This document shows, piece after piece, positions 50,670-61,689 of a DNA stretch of 64,000 bases. The stretch's first letter is position 1, and the number at the start of each line of letters is the position of its first letter. The notes below the pieces were generated by a model that ran no database searches, was not told the origin of the DNA, and saw only the letters and a program-made list of their open reading frames with translations. The DNA comes from Dallia pectoralis (Eukaryota; Chordata; Actinopteri; Esociformes; Umbridae): the NCBI GenBank assembly GCA_029465975.1, contig CM055755.1, forward strand, positions 5,961,138-6,025,137. The letters are read 5' to 3'. A program made the translations under genes and the position numbers.

Positions 50670-50731
50670 ACGCGCCGGTGCCCGCCGACGACCAGAGAGC
50701 TCACCGAGACTGGAGCGACTTTAAAATTTGA
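50670..50731 (+). CDS. lrfn1: lrfn1, predicted last coding exon ending DWSDFKI
   Basis: Joining the A that ends exon 2 to the first two bases here gives an Asn codon. The frame then stays open for 19 codons, including APVPADDQ and ending DWSDFKI, before TGA at 50729-50731. The total coding length becomes 2130 bp, an exact multiple of three (709 residues plus stop). The C-terminal F-K-I fits the hydrophobic-x-hydrophobic pattern of class II PDZ ligands, whereas the mammalian LRFN1 tail, as I recall it, ends in a class I motif. A very short exon found by eye is less certain than the others. Possible poly(A) signals are ATTAAA at 51241 and AATAAA at 51671. Confidence 0.6.
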
Positions 50732-51861
50732 CGACTCCTTCTGGTTCTTGGCGAGAGGCGGCCATCAACCTTCAAGATTAACGGTGCCCTTTTCTATTGC
50801 TTTCCGTTTATATCCATCTACTTAGGGCACGGAAGAGGTCGACAAAGACGAGCGACTAAGCAGTGGTGGATGAATGGACACAGAGAGAGACGGGTGGATA
50901 TGAGAGTGCACGTGACATAGTCAGAGTTAGCTTATGCTAGCCACGTTTCAGTCAGAGACGTCTGTTACGATTCTGTTCCCAAACACACATATAAATATAT
51001 ATATATATATATTCAGTAAGACTAATTGCAAAGCACACACCCTTTACATTTCACTGTCTCCCTTTTGAAAGCAGCAGACATCAAAACGACATTTTACAGT
51101 AAAGTGACTTTCAATTTTGGTGCATTTGAATCTCCAAACAAAACCTCCTGTAGCAAGACAAGACCCTTCACGGAACAGGAGCATTAAGAATTGTGTCGCC
51201 TGTTTTTTTTCGACCACTCCAAATCATAAGCGAAATGACCATTAAAGCTTTCGCGCATTTTGTTAAGCTAATCATTTGTGATTGCGTGCATGTCATGCAT
51301 TCAAACCCAGAACACGAAAAACGATACGAAAAATATTTTCTGGGATGCATTTGGGAAGAATGTGAAATAGATGTCAAGTGTATTTTAGTATTTAAAATGC
51401 AGTATATTCGGAATTTATAACATCTCACCAAGGTATTTCAGCTTTTTTATATTTCGTAGGCGTATTGGACTCGTCACTAACAATGACACTAATTCTGATT
51501 TTTTTCTTCCACAGACAATTATAGGATTCCAGGAATCAAGGCTATTGGATTATAAATCAGGAACATGTTTTGGACTCATGCTGGACGTATTTCTTGTGTC
51601 CCCAGAGTTGTCACTTTTCACGTTGTATCCATAGAAACCCAAAGGAAACTCACCTGGAAGGATTTTGAAAAATAAACCTCTTCACTATCATAATCTATGG
51701 AATTGGAAGCTAAACTCTCAGACGTCCTTGCGAGTGGCTTTTGGAACGTCTTGCCTTGTATCCCTGTGTGGCTCTGACTGTCTGTGTATCCTCTGCCATG
51801 AACATAGCACACATTTGGAACTTTTCTTGGACATTGCCTAGCCTGTTGGTAGACCTGGATG
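50732..51861 (+). other. Probable lrfn1 3' flank or untranslated region
   Basis: AT-rich sequence after the predicted stop, with a (TA)n run at 50995-51012 and an AATAAA at 51671-51676. A strong acceptor (GATTTTTTTCTTCCACAG, ending 51514) opens a possible alternative last exon (51515-51555), described in the findings. Confidence 0.4.
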
Positions 51862-52480
51862 AGTCCACACTCTACTCCTGGGACAGTCCATACTCTACTC
51901 CTGGGACAGTCCATACTCTACTCCTGGGACAGTCCATACTCTACTCCTGGGACAGTCCATACTCTACTCATGGGACAGTCCATACTCTACTCCTGGGACA
52001 GTCCATACTCTACTCCTGGGACAGTCCATACTCTACTCCTGGGACAGTCCATACTCTACACCTGGACCAGTCCATACTCTACTCCTGGGACAGTCCATAC
52101 TCTACTCCTGGGACAGTCCATACTCTACACCTGGACCAGTCCATACTCTACTCCTGGGACAGTCCATACTCTACTCCTGGGACAGTCCATACTCTACTCC
52201 TGGGACAGTCCATACTCTACTCCTGGGACAGTCCATACTCTACTCCTGGGACAGTCCACACTCTACTCCTGGGACAGTCCATACTCTACTCCTGGGACAG
52301 TCCATACTCTACTCATGGGCCGGTCCATATCTACTTCTGGACCAATCCACACTCTACACCTGGACCAGTCCCTACTCTACTCCTGGACCAATCCATACTC
52401 TACACCTGGACCAGTCCATATTCTACACCTGGACCAGTCCATATCTCCACCTGGACCAGTCCATATCTCCTCCTGGACCT
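51862..52480. repeat. 23-bp minisatellite, about 27 copies
   Basis: The unit holds CTGGGACAGTCCATACTCTA; the period is 23 bp (GGACAGT at 51881 and 51904). Later units change to CTGGACCAGTCC. No forward phase contains a stop, so frames of 261 and 214 codons cross the array, cycling through three peptide phrases (LYSWDSP, YSTPGTVH, TLLLGQSI). The frame at 51741-52526 starts MERLALYPCVALTVCV, which resembles a signal peptide by chance composition. It is called a repeat. Confidence 0.95.
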
Positions 52481-53359
52481 TACTTTCCTGTCCTCAGACT
52501 TAGGATGGAGACATGGCCACAGGTGAGTGTCTACAGAACCATGCACTTCATGCTGTTAACCAGTATTAACTCTGGGCTATAGCCTTAAATTACTCATTTC
52601 CTGGTCAAATCATACGGTCAGGAACTCAACCAGACCATAATGATGACATCGACAACCTAACCAAGTAATCTACAATAGAGAGAAATTTAACCAAAAAGTG
52701 GATGGTCATATAGGCTGCACCTCAGGTGATCTCGGTTATAGCCAATCATTGCAGATGTTGTGACCTCAGCCAGCGGTCAGTGTTTGGAGTAGTAAACAGG
52801 GTCACACTCTAAAGGAGATTTCTGCATAGTCCCACCCATCTCTCAGACCACTCCCAGTATTCTCTGGCCTAACTAAGAATCTGAGAAAAAAACAAACGGG
52901 AGACAATAGCGGGTAGAGAGGCAATTAGGAAATCCAATTCGGTAAGCGAGCAGGTTAATTATTTCCTTCACACACTGACGGCGAAGCATCTGTAGATGTG
53001 TCTGGGTTTAAACAATCCTATTTAGTTTTCTCTTTTCTTCACGCCAGTCAATACACTCAATAGGCTGTCCCCATCGAGAGTTGGCTGGTAGGGGCTATGT
53101 TTGTAATGCTTCGGGTGGCGATGTGCCTCATTGTTTTTGGAAATGCCACCATTAAACTTTTTATTGACTTAGGTCGATCGGGTTTCTTGGATGGAATTCG
53201 TGTCGAAGTTCATCAGCAGGAAGGCTGCGGGAAAACACTCGGTTATTCTCTGGTCAATGAAATGCCGGTGCTCTCTATATGCTCTCTATAAGTTATTGAC
53301 ATACTATTCAATACTAGCATGTTAGCACATTAGCATGGATCATTGCGATTTGTCCTGCG
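52481..53359. other. Non-coding spacer, nothing recognised
   Basis: Only one short unmatched frame (53097-53291) and no recognisable element. Confidence 0.5.
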
Positions 53360-53590
53360 CGTCGTACATGCACTGGTGAGCCAAAACATAAAGTCTGTTC
53401 ACAGTTGAAGCCAATAATGTTGTTCATCTCCTAACAAGGGCACATGTCAAGGTCTGAGTAGATTAGATGGTAAGTGAACAATCAGTTCTCATAGATAACG
53501 TGTTGGATGCAGGAGAACCAGACCGGAGTGAAGACCTGAGCGACTCTGACCACGGCCTCATTGTTATAGTTAGACAACTGGGTCCAGAGA
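53360..53590 (+). mobile_element. Tc1-like transposon relic, 5' part
   Basis: The order GTGAGCCAAAACATAAAG, TGTTGTTCATCTC, GTGTTGGATGCAGG and GTGAAGACCTGAGCGACTCT matches the 5' half of the family also found at 29.7-30.4 kb, where the parallel word is GTGAAGATCTGAGCGACTTT. The frame corresponds to the transposase N-terminal region but has no intact coding. The 3' half is absent. Confidence 0.7.
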
Positions 53591-53860
53591 ATTATACCCA
53601 AATACATTCAAGTGTAACCCAAATCTCACCCCCTGACCAGAAATATGATTCTTTGTAATGTATTCTGAATATCATTAGCACCAGCACAAGCGATGGGTTG
53701 TATTCCTGGGGTTCAAACATCAATCAAAACACAATACAAACATAATATTCCTAATAGTAAAACGAAAGACTAAAATACATAAGACAAATACAATATTTTT
53801 TATTTTTTAACCAAATATGGTTAAAATCCCAGTTATGCTACCACTACAGGGGTCGTTTAA
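53591..53860. other. Non-coding spacer
   Basis: AT-rich; no feature recognised between the Tc1-like relic and the 40-bp array. Confidence 0.5.
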
Positions 53861-54262
53861 TCTGTGTTTCCTGTGGTTGCAGGGTGTAGTTCTAGATCTA
53901 TTTGTGTTTCCTGTGGTTGCAGGGTGTAGTAGTAGCTCTATCTGTGTTTCCTGTGGTTGCAGGGTGTAGTTCTAGCTCTATCTGTGGTTGCAGGGTGTAG
54001 TTCTAGCTCTATCTGTGTTTCCTGTGGTTGCAGGGTGTAGTTCTAGCTCTATCTGTGTTTCCTGTGTTTGCGGGGTGTAGTTCTAGCTCTATCTGTGTTT
54101 CCTGTGGTTGCAGGGTGTAGTTCTAGCTCTATCTGTGTTTCCTGTGGTTGCAGTGTGTAGTTCTAGCTCTATCTGTGTTTCCTGTGGTTGCAGGGTGTAG
54201 TTCTAGCTCTATCTGTGTTTCCTGTGGTTGCAGAGTGTAGTTCTAGCTATATCTGGGTCCCT
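53861..54262. repeat. 40-bp minisatellite, about 10 copies
   Basis: The unit contains TCTGTGTTTCCTGTGGTTGC and AGGGTGTAGTTCTAGCTCTA; the period is 40 bp (CTGTGGTTGC at 53871 and 53911). One copy near 53980 lacks an internal block. Nearly every unit carries TGTGGTT, which matches the core bound by RUNX factors, although a repeated match in a satellite is weak evidence of function. Confidence 0.95.
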
Positions 54263-54538
54263 GTGGCTGCATGCTGTTTTCATAGCTCTATCTAGATCTC
54301 TGTGAATACCCACTCAACAATTTGTACAACAAGGTGATTACAAGGTGATCTGGTCTCCATCTATCTTGGGAGGCCTCTCATATTACATCTCATATGTTCT
54401 GAAACAAAGCAAGGGAAGCATGTATAATTGATTCGGTGCTATTTCCTACCTCAGATGTAAACTATGCTATACATTCCCCAGTAAAATAATATTATAAAAA
54501 AAGATTCTACGGGAAATGAACAAATGCAATGCAAACGT
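54263..54538. other. Spacer between the 40-bp and 38-bp arrays
   Basis: The first bases are a degenerate extra unit of the 40-bp array. The rest is unremarkable AT-rich DNA. Confidence 0.5.
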
Positions 54539-54918
54539 GCTCTGGAGCACAACGACCAATCACACAGTCACAACGCGCTCTGGAGCACAACGACCAATCA
54601 CACAGTCACAACGCGCTCTGGAGCACAACGACCAATCACACAGTCACAACGCGCTCTGGAGCACAACGACCAATCACACAGTCACAACGCGCTCTGGAGC
54701 ACAACGACCAATCACACAGTCACAACGCGCTCTGGAGCACAACGTCCAATCACACAGTCACAACGCGCTCTGGAGCACAACGTCCAATCACACAGTCACA
54801 ACGCGCTCTGGAGCACAACGACCAATCACACAGTCACAACGCACTCTGGAGCACAACGACCAATCACACAGTCACAATCACACAGTCACAACGCACTCTG
54901 GAGCACCGCTGTCCAATA
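54539..54918. repeat. 38-bp minisatellite, about 10 copies, each with a CCAATCA box
   Basis: The unit contains GCTCTGGAGCACAACG, CCAATCACACAGTCAC and AACGC; the period is 38 bp (TCTGGAG at 54541 and 54579). Two units have GTCCAAT where the rest have GACCAAT. The last full unit has an extra CACAATCACACAGT block. All three forward frames are open, giving three overlapping frames of 131-146 codons, which are artefacts. Confidence 0.95.
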
Positions 54919-55990
54919 AAATGTGACCCAAACACGTTCAAGCTTAACATAACAATGAAAAGGTCATAATGGTTTAATGTTTAATGAGCCTTTCAAAGCC
55001 AGGGCCTCTAAAATGTTTTCAAGATGTAAACTTAACATCCAAGAGGTCTCGGGTGTATACCCTCTAAGACCAAGACCCACCCCTCTGTTTAACGATTCAC
55101 ACGAGGCCATGTGCCTAACAGAGCTTAACTATAATTGAAAAATAATAAATACATTAACAATGCAGTATCTTTATCGGATTACAGTTTCATCGCTGCCGTA
55201 GTTGAGAAATAACAAAATAATATCCACTGTGTTCAATAAGAAGAACAGCAACATATAACTAGGAGGAAAGTGTGATAAGCAAGACAAATGTATGAATGGT
55301 GCAGCAGTGCATGGTGGGAGAAAGAGGGTAGAAAGACATGTATTTATGTGCGGAGCCAGGGACTGCAATTTCTTCCTGTGCAAAAGCTGCTTTTGAAATG
55401 TGCGACAAAAAGTTGTTGAGCTGTCTGCTTCTTTTCCGCCGTGTGCGGGCATTTGTCGTCATTGTCTAATTCGAAGTTCAGAAGAGTAAACACGCCATGA
55501 TATTTCTACAAATTGCCATTCACCAGAACCTTCCACCGCTGAGCTTTGTCAATATTGTCAGCTGAATTCGTGGCAGTAATACCGTTGCGAGCAGTAGCCA
55601 CACGTTTGCTTTTCTTCGTGACTAGCTATATATCTGTCAAAATACATACTGACAGGGCAAGTCTTGGCAAGTCTTGGCAAACACGTACACGCAACATGAC
55701 CAGACCAATCACGTAGAATGTCATTGCAGCAGGTTATCGAACACAATCAAAGGTTTCTGCGAGCAGCTGTCTTTTTTCTATAATGCATATTTCTTTTAGA
55801 AAAGCGATACCGTTAGTCAGAAATCGTTTATGTATGCCGGAGCACTTATGTCTGTCCAATCAAATAGTTTCCGCGTGCACTCTCTTAGTCAGTATTGGCT
55901 TTTGATAGTAGATAACACATTGATCAAGATTCAATTTCATAAGGAAACTCATTTTATGGCTGTTAGTCAAATGTTCTGGAGGCTAGACAG
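54919..55990. other. Non-coding stretch up to the hAT-like element
   Basis: No gene recognised. The last eight bases (CTAGACAG, 55983-55990) are the left target-site copy of the next element. Confidence 0.5.
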
Positions 55991-57882
55991 CAGAGCTGTG
56001 CTCGAGACCACCTAAAGCGAGACCGAGACGAGACCGAGACCGAAGGGGGCCGAGACCGAGACGAGACCAAGACCGAAGGGGGCCGAGACCGAGACGAGAC
56101 CGAGACCGAAGGTGGCCGAGACCGAGACGAGACCGATACCAAAGGGGGCCGAGACCGAGACCAGTCATATCAACACTAAATAATATGACATGTTTTTGGT
56201 CCAATGACCAATGTAAAAAAAACACTTGACCAACAGCATCAGATCATCTACTGTGTTGTCATCCTGAATTAAATGAATTTTATTAAAAGAGTATGTAGGC
56301 CTATTTATTGTCTTATGTAAACATAAAATACGAAAATAAAACCATGATTTTAAAATGCACAGGCTATGATATTAAAATTTCCAAAAATCGAATAAATGAA
56401 AATCCATCAAACTGTATGTCCTATGTTGATGTAGTAAATGCTAACACATTTTAGATCACAAGCGACTTGCAATCAAATGATTTGCGCATGATTGGCCGAT
56501 AAACAAATCTATTTATAATTATTTATCCGTCCACAGGCACGCAGCTTCAGTTGTTTGTCTGCTTGAGCAGGACACGCAAACGAACCGGTTGCACTGCGCA
56601 CAGTGTTCATTATTGTTACGAGTGCACATGAGACAGCAGCAAACTAACCCGGTTGAACTGCGCACAGTGTTCATATAGATCAGACCAAAACCCTTCCAGT
56701 TTAATAAAGATCGGACCAAAACGGGTTCAGTTTCATATAGATCGGACCATAACCGTTCCAGTTTTATGCTCTTTCTGCCGTATGCCCCCCGGACTTATGT
56801 ATGTCCCACGTCCTTCTGTGTGCATGAGTAATTTCATTTATCGCCCATTTGTAGTTAGCCTATTAATAATTATTGTTTATATTCGTTTAATTTCGATACA
56901 AAACAATATTTTGTTGAAGTCTCTTGTAGGCTATATGAATACACTGTGGTTCATTCGTTATTAATTATTGAGTGCAATAGGCGCACGACACATGAATGGG
57001 GCTGTATGTATTTGGCGGAATTCGTTCTGTTTATTTAGTGAAACATATTTCTTTATAAACGTACCTCTTTTTTTGTAGTTCAACCAAGCCAATCAGACTA
57101 TTGTCTATATGTGTTCTCGTAGTATTTGTCTGTGTATCGCCCATTCAACCATTGCCATATAGGCTCAGTGAAGTGTGATCGGTGTCTGGGTACCGCAATT
57201 AGGGTACCAACGCCCAGCGGCGTGGGATTTTGGCGACAGGAAGGCAGTTTAGGTATCAAAAAACATGTAAATAGTAGTTTTATATATTGTTTGGTTTGTG
57301 ATTTTGCAATTCTGAAAACGGGACAAGGTAAAATGCACGTATTTAGGAAAAGTCATGGAAGGACGTCGGCTGTAGCTTTTCAACATTATGTATGTATTTT
57401 AATTACTAACCGCTGTGTGTTTTCGGACAAATTATTTATTTGTGCTCAATGTACTGAATATAGGCAAAACGAATATATTGGCTGATTGTGCAGACATGAT
57501 CGAGCATATGTTTAAGATTGAAGTATTTACGTGAATGGGTGCACCCTCTAGCGACGCTGGGGGTGGGCTTTTCTTCAAAAGTAGATAGCCATTGGCGGGA
57601 TAAGCCACATCAGAAAAAAACAGTCTGACTCTGGACGAAATACAGCCAATGGAAATACAGCCTCTACATGTCATACTTAAATATTTTTCTAGAAAAAATT
57701 GTGGAGGATAATTTCTACGCTGGTCTCGGCTGGTCTCGGAAGAATTTACGAGTCCTTACTGTCCGAGACCGAGTCGAGACCGAGTCCAAATGTAACCGAG
57801 ACCGAGACGAGACCGAGACCTTAAAAAAGTGGTCTCGAGACCGGTCTCGAGACCGAGACCGGTCTCGAGTACTACAGCTCTG
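55991..57882. mobile_element. hAT-like non-autonomous DNA transposon, 1892 bp
   Basis: The left end reads CAGAGCTGT then CTCGAGACC. The right end, on the other strand, reads CAGAGCTGT and CTCGAGACC with a three-base length difference between the blocks. An 8-bp direct repeat CTAGACAG flanks the element on both sides (55983-55990 and 57883-57890). Inverted ends starting CAG and 8-bp target duplications are the signature of the hAT superfamily. Inside the ends are GAGACCGAGAC clusters: four 33-bp units at 56018-56160 and a second cluster at 57720-57870. The interior is AT-rich. Its longest frame (57126-57485, 119 codons) shows no transposase motif, so the element probably depended on a helper. 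Confidence 0.88.
56576..56764. repeat. Short tandem duplications inside the hAT-like element
   Basis: A 36-bp direct repeat with CTGCGCACAGTGTTCAT (56576-56611 and 56638-56673) is followed by three copies of a 31-bp unit with ATAGATCGGACC and TTCCAGTTT (56672-56764). They look like local slippage products within the element. Confidence 0.8.
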
Positions 57883-57890
57883 CTAGACAG

Positions 57891-58034
57891 GCACAGTTTT
57901 TTTTCTCCGTTGCACCGTAATTAGAACAGGGCTGTGGAGATACTCCTTCGCTCTTAGCCAGGCCCAACAATTTTCAGTTACACAAGTACCTCCTGTGGTC
58001 ATGCCAAGTAACACTGTTTGGGAACCACTGTTCT
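57891..58034. mobile_element. Right end of a second hAT-like relic
   Basis: The segment ends GTTTGGGAACCACTG, the inverted form of the CAGTGGTTCCCAAAC terminus common in hAT-type transposons of vertebrates. No matching left end was found upstream. The 8 bases after it, TTCTAAGC, would be the target copy. The neighbouring element at 55991-57882 may have inserted into this older one. Confidence 0.55.
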
Positions 58035-58399
58035 AAGCCAACAACGTTCACAGAGAGGACAGAGATGGCTTAGACAGAGTCAATACTAGCGGCTGAGCAA
58101 GAAATCTCCATTGATCATCCATATCTCAAGACCCGGTAGGACTTTGAAAATGGAGACCAATGAGTTGAAGGTTAAACTAAATTGGCCAGGATAGATGCTT
58201 GTGTATTTAATCATGAATCTCTTTATTTCATTAGTCAAAACAGATTTCAAACGCGTCTCCGGAAACACATACGTATTGAGAAAAAGAAAACATTGCTCTA
58301 TTTTTTTGTGGTATGTTGTGAGTTCAGTGTCATTTGCTAATTTCTCGTTGCAAATCCCGCCCTTTAGAATATCTTACATTTCTGCGTGGTCTGCATGAA

Positions 58400-58821
58400 T
58401 GTGTGATGATTGTAAGAACTGAGAACCAGACGCAGGATTCTTGGCCTTTGGTTGATCTTTGATCAGGGTGAGTGCTAAACGAATCAGGCAGACAGTATAC
58501 TCTAGGCGCCAGAAATACTAAATAGTACCAACACACGACACAGGGGGTCTTGGGAAAAACGAGAAAACGACTTACAAACGGAAGTAACATCAAACACAGT
58601 CACAAGGGACAACGACAGACACTGAATTAGCAGACAAGGGAGTCTATATGTGCACACATAATGATTGATTTGGACCTGGTGTGAAATTAGAGAAGACAAG
58701 ACCTGACATGGGATGCAATATGACATGTGACGGAGAGATGGAGACTAGAAGGCCGGTGACGTGGACCGCTGAAACTGTTGTGCGCCAGGAAGTAGCGCGG
58801 GTTTAGGTGGAGGTGTGACAG
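58400..58821 (-). mobile_element. LTR-like dispersed repeat, longer copy
   Basis: Read on the minus strand it starts CTGTCACACC, carries the exact 18-bp word shared with 14298-14519 (here 58743-58760), and ends near CTGGTTCTCAGTTCTTAC. About 420 bp are present without coding potential. The length, TGTCAC-type start and dispersed copies suggest a solo LTR, but no target duplication or primer-binding site was confirmed. Confidence 0.5.
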
Positions 58822-60004
58822 AATGCACCATGCATTTCTATATGAGCATTGGAGGGAACCAAATATACATGACAGCATGAATCAATAGGTACACAAGACA
58901 AGCGAACAACTGTTCATATTTATACGGTTTAATAGACGAAACAGTCTAACTTGATGAGTAGAAAACACTTCCATGACAGGTGACACGGCGTCACGCGCGT
59001 CAGCACAATCTGCCCTTCCCGGCTAAACAATAAGCGGTTTCCCTCATCAGTCAATCTTTTTTTCATTTGTCCACCTTGAGTTGAACTAACCGTCTGGTTG
59101 ATTATCTAGACACCTTCCAGGTTAAAGTGTACAGTAAAAATAAAAACACTTTGTTCAGTGCCAGTGAATCGAATTACTCTAAGGGGATTACCATTGGTTT
59201 CAGTGGGCCCTATTGTAATCGAGATTACTATTAACCAATTTATGTCAAAGGGTCGTTAGCTAGTGTGCTAATTGTCATACTGGCGTCCATAACCGTATCC
59301 ATAACGCTTATCTGTTCTACTGTACGCTGTTTGAATGTATGGGCAACGATACATGACGACACCGGGAAAACATCATTGGCTCTGCTCATATATAACGACC
59401 AGACGTTAGCGACGACGACCGAAGGAAAATAGACTGCTAAATACGACCGCAGCGAGTAGAAGGAAAATAATGGTATGTCGCCAACAGCTGACAGAAAGCA
59501 TAACAAGATCGATTGCTCGAACAATAAGTGGCCGACTAGGAAGCCTGATTCACACAACTTGTTTGGAGAAAGGAGGGGAGATGCGCTTTGATCGAGCGGA
59601 CAGATGTGCTTGCGAGTGTGTTTGCGTGGAACGGTGCCGGTTCCAACCCAATTATGGTGGCAGGCTTAATCTGCATCCCACACGTTTCTTCACAGACTAA
59701 CGAACTTGCAAATTTAGTTTTTAGAACAACAGATCCATGCGGCAACTGAACATATCAAGCGTGGATAATGACAAAAAAGTGAAGCGGCGGTATTTTGGTG
59801 TTTGGGCAATTCACCACACAATAGTAGTTGGGTCAGAGTACTGGGCACACCAGGAGAGCATGACATCAACAATTGCACACAGAATTATGGATTTCAGCCT
59901 GTGCATCTGGCCTGGAATGGTTCCAAACTGACAGTTAAATTGGTCATTAAGAGTGTAACCGGAGACTAAGAAAGCAAAAGTGGTGTGTTTGTGTTATTAT
60001 CAGT

Positions 60005-60047
<43 letters not shown>

Positions 60048-61689
60048 TGTGTGTGTGTGTGTGTGTTGGAGCAGCAGGGGACGGGGACATGTGCCCCCTA
60101 ATGTCAGGAGCAGGGAAACCCCTCACCCCACAATAATAAAAACCCATTACAAACATTTTAAATGTGGCTTCCCAAATAAAACTCACTCCAAAGCCCTCGC
60201 TTGTAAGAGCAACACGCTTCTTTCTCTTACAACAGAGACTGACCTCAGGGCAATCGGAATGACTCAACGACACACAGCCGCTGTCCACATGTAACCGGTG
60301 GGTCGTTCGATGAAGGATGGAATACGGTACTCTGATGCAAACTGTGCTTTAAAGGGGTGATGTGCACCATGAGTGCAGAAACACCAGCAAACGTAACGTC
60401 GGCATACGCAAAACGGCAACATGGACAACAAACACTCACCCCGCCGGACGTAACTTCAAACAATGCAAAGCAAGGCGCAACAACGCCCCGCACTAAATTG
60501 CCCCGCAACTCACCGTACTGAAACCTGGTGTGCGTGATTAACCTGAGCAACTAAATGATAGGAGTGAGCCAGCTAAAAACACCCTCGCTCGTGACGTAGC
60601 GTTACAATGGGTCTCGTGTAGTCGGCTTGCTTTATTTCAAAAGAACAGCAAGTGCCTAATAATTACATGGATTACTAAATCCTAACAAAAGAAAGTCCAA
60701 GTGGTTTCTTATTCTATCGGCCGGTTGCGTTTGTCCGTGGATTTCTTTGTATCCTAGGCGTTTACACGTCCCTCGTTGGCGTCATTGTGACTTGAAAATG
60801 GTTTCAATTGGTGGATGTGTGTTCGCTTTAAACAAACCCAGTTGATTCCAGCCCTGTAGTTGGCCTCGGGTCACGGCGCAACTTAATTCAAATCCGCCAC
60901 TAATTTCCAACAGTGCAAAATGTGTTTGTAGCGTTTCGTTTTGTTGCACAGCCTGTCCGCTCGAATTAAACGACGATCGTGTGCCAAGTGGCAATTCCAT
61001 TCTTGTCTCTTCACATTTGTATTGAGCACAAACAAAAATTGGGTTATGTACTGCAATTTTTTTGTTTCTCGTGAAAAAATACAATATTTTTTAGCTTTGT
61101 GTGGGATTGCTTTGGAGAAGAACAAAGAGAAAATCACAGTAAAACGCTTATCCCAAAAATGAAGTAGCTATTTTCCCATGTCAAGAGAATACTGTTTGCA
61201 CCTCACATGTGAATGTTGCTTGTGAGAACCCATCAGCTGATTTAATCATGGGGTGTTCTCTCTGAAACAGTGGTTTTGTTTAAAAGAGCTTTTTGTTTCC
61301 ACCAAATAAATACGGTAATACAAATTGTTTTCCTTATTTCTTTCTAAGCCATTCACAGTTATAATTTCAGTCCTTAGTTATATTGCATTCATGTGCAGGA
61401 CATGTGAGCAGTACATATGAACAGTACATGGTAACAGTTATCTCACTTAAAACTCTTCCCGTCTGAACACCTGTCCGATCTCTGTAAGTGTTAACTGTCT
61501 TTAACTCCTCACTTATGCCATGGCATTTTTGCACAGTGGATATTTCTCACCTGCATTGCTGTCGTACCTGTTTACATTCCTGAATCATTTTATTTGCTCA
61601 GACATGCTCAAATGCTCTTTCCCCCAAAACCACAGTCATATAATATGTGCACACAAATGACCTACCGGCTAGATACACTTTAATGTTTT
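58822..61689. other. Non-coding stretch with a (GT)n run
   Basis: A (GT)n microsatellite of about 65 bp lies at 60003-60067 with two TCT interruptions. No gene, RNA or transposon was recognised elsewhere in the stretch. Confidence 0.55.

Noticed and set aside
51741..52526. 261-codon frame with a signal-like start as a secreted repeat protein
   Set aside because: It is a 23-bp tandem array whose phase shifts every unit; the hydrophobic start is short and could be chance.
54516..54969. Three overlapping 131-146 codon frames
   Set aside because: Artefacts of the 38-bp tandem array open in all phases.
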